15,150 nt of DNA, taken from assembly GCA_004555635.1 (NCBI GenBank), contig SFHN01000011.1, positions 1 through 15,150 of the forward strand, read 5' to 3'. Below are positions 14,144-15,150 of this stretch, piece by piece. Source of the stretch: [Eubacterium] saphenum (lineage in GTDB: Bacteria > Bacillota > Clostridia > Oscillospirales > Ruminococcaceae). Numbering within the stretch: position 1 is the first letter of the stretch; the number at the start of each line of letters is the position of its first letter. The notes beneath the pieces are model-generated. The model had not been told where the DNA came from and searched no databases. It saw nothing but the letters and a program-made list of their open reading frames with translations. Position numbers and translations under genes: made by a program.

Positions 14144-15048
14144 TGGCAAACACTCTTTTCCTTTCGGAAGCGAGGCAGGCGCCTGCTATACAGCCGGTTG
14201 AAGCGATTTCCGAGCTTGGCAAATTCTTCGAAAACCTGTGGAACGGCATTGTTGCCGCTATCCCCACGATACTTTTCGCGATTGTCGTGCTTATTGTCGG
14301 TATGCTTGTGACCAAGCTGTGCCTGATGTTTGTGTCAAAGGGGCTTGACCGGCTGCAAAAAAGCAAGCACAACAGCATAGACGAAACCGTAACCCGCTTT
14401 GTAAAGCAGGTTGTAAAAATCGTGCTGTATGTGCTGCTGATTACAATCGTGCTGACCATTCTTGGCATTCCGTCAACCTCAATCGTCACCGTTATCGGTA
14501 CTGCGGGCGTTGCAATCGGTCTTGCGCTTCAAAACTCGCTGTCCAACGTTGCGGGCGGCTTCCTGCTGATGATTACGAAGCCGTTCAAGGTCGGGGATTA
14601 CATCATTGTCGCAGGCGTAGAGGGTGTTGTAAGCCAGATTTCGATACTGCACACGCGCCTTGACTCCGCGACAAATCAGGCGATTTTCATTCCCAACGGT
14701 CAGGCGGTAAACGCCACCGTAACGAACAACACCTCAAACGGCACGCGCCGCGTTGACCTAACGTTCTCCATATCGTACAAGCAGGACTTTGCGAAGGCGC
14801 AGGAAATCATTCTCGGGCTGCTTAAGGCTAACCCTAAGGTGCTGGACGAGCCTGCCCCCGCTGTGCGAATGCTGGAGCACGGCGAGAGCGCTATTGTGCT
14901 TGCGACACGTCCGTGGTGCAAGGCGGAGGACTACTGGGACGTCTACTTTGACACTATCGAGCAGGTGCGCGCGGCGTTTATCGCAAACGGCATAGAAATC
15001 CCGTTCAATCAGCTAGACGTTCACATTGTCGGCAGCAAGGCGGATTGA
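14143..15048 (+). CDS. mscS: Small-conductance mechanosensitive channel, MscS family
   Basis: Inner-membrane channel that opens under tension to release solutes on osmotic downshock. The 301-residue length is close to E. coli MscS (286). Transmembrane segments lie at about 41-63, 88-109 and 112-136; the last is the Gly/Ala-rich pore helix (GTAGVAIGLALQNSLSN, 119-135). These are followed by the cytoplasmic beta domain with KPFKVGDYI (146-154), IPNG (183-186) and the alpha/beta vestibule domain. Its ATG overlaps the ACT gene stop by one base (TAATG), with AAAGGA 12 nt upstream, so expression is coupled. It is the last gene of the lysine-controlled operon. It could also be an amino-acid efflux channel of the MscCG kind, but nothing visible proves this. 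Confidence 0.93.
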   Translation: MANTLFLSEARQAPAIQPVEAISELGKFFENLWNGIVAAIPTILFAIVVLIVGMLVTKLCLMFVSKGLDRLQKSKHNSIDETVTRFVKQVVKIVLYVLLITIVLTILGIPSTSIVTVIGTAGVAIGLALQNSLSNVAGGFLLMITKPFKVGDYIIVAGVEGVVSQISILHTRLDSATNQAIFIPNGQAVNATVTNNTSNGTRRVDLTFSISYKQDFAKAQEIILGLLKANPKVLDEPAPAVRMLEHGESAIVLATRPWCKAEDYWDVYFDTIEQVRAAFIANGIEIPFNQLDVHIVGSKAD

Positions 15049-15066
15049 AGCCTAAGACAGCGGCAT

Positions 15067-15119
15067 ATTCCCTCGGCTTTCGGTCGGGGGAATTGCTTTA
15101 CCGACAGCCAAAATTCCCC
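15067..15119 (+). terminator. Possible terminator region with alternative stem-loops after mscS
   Basis: ATTCCCTCGGC (15067-15077) and GGTCGGGGGAAT (about 15083-15093) form an 11-pair stem (two G-T pairs) around a short loop. The bases 15087-15094 (GGGGAATT) can instead pair with AATTCCCC (15112-15119), a perfect 8-bp stem. A poly-T run (15130-15135) lies about 11 bases after the second stem, within an A6-G-T6 palindrome (15123-15135), so this is not a classical terminator. It ends the asd unit, or it precedes an off-window gene. Confidence 0.5.
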
Positions 15120-15150
15120 TGCAAAAAAGTTTTTTCATAAAAACAAAACT

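Noticed and set aside
1..15150. CRISPR array, insertion sequence, prophage or toxin-antitoxin genes
   Set aside because: No regularly spaced repeats, transposase motifs, att-like duplications or short toxin pairs were seen; the window is compact housekeeping DNA.

Overview
The window reads as a chromosomal housekeeping segment from a low-abundance-of-IS, moderately GC-rich member of class Clostridia, most likely an Oscillospirales/Ruminococcaceae-type gut Firmicute. This placement is an inference from gene order (remA-gmk-priA-def-fmt-rsmB-rlmN, the Firmicute order), strong AGGAGG-type ribosome binding sites, sigma-A promoters with 17-bp spacers, a lysine (L-box) riboswitch, and the style of the PriA, Gmk and Asd proteins. 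No mobile elements, CRISPR arrays, tRNAs or rRNAs were seen.

Layout. Positions 1-8144 (minus strand) hold one long, tightly packed operon read right to left: remA, gmk, priA, two tandem def genes, fmt, a YugP-type zinc metallopeptidase, a double-GNAT acetyltransferase, rsmB and the first codons of rlmN. Most junctions overlap or are shorter than 40 bp. It starts at a sigma-A promoter (8180-8208) that is embedded in the terminator of the next unit. Positions 8245-10373 (minus) hold a second unit: queA, a 95-residue single-pass membrane protein of unknown function, and a TIM-barrel amidohydrolase, with a promoter at 10413-10441 and a terminator at about 8201-8238. The 469-bp gap 10374-10842 is a divergent control region. 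Its left edge carries the queA promoter. Its right part carries a consensus promoter, a lysine riboswitch and an intrinsic terminator, all facing right.

Positions 10843-15048 (plus) hold the lysine/diaminopimelate unit: asd, dapA, dapB, a free-standing tandem ACT-domain protein that resembles the regulatory half of aspartokinase, and an MscS-type mechanosensitive channel. A set of alternative stem-loops follows at 15067-15119.

How the genes work together. The left operon joins DNA replication restart (PriA), GMP phosphorylation (Gmk), N-formylmethionine addition and removal (Fmt, Def), rRNA methylation (RsmB, RlmN) and the RemA regulator. It is a growth-linked translation and replication cluster, but it lacks the rpoZ and coaBC genes often found between gmk and priA. 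The right operon makes tetrahydrodipicolinate, the precursor of lysine and of peptidoglycan diaminopimelate, and should be shut off when lysine binds the riboswitch. The most interesting points are the catalytic-domain-less aspartokinase-like ACT protein and the MscS channel that share this lysine-controlled transcript. No wholly new system was found; what is unusual is the arrangement of known parts.
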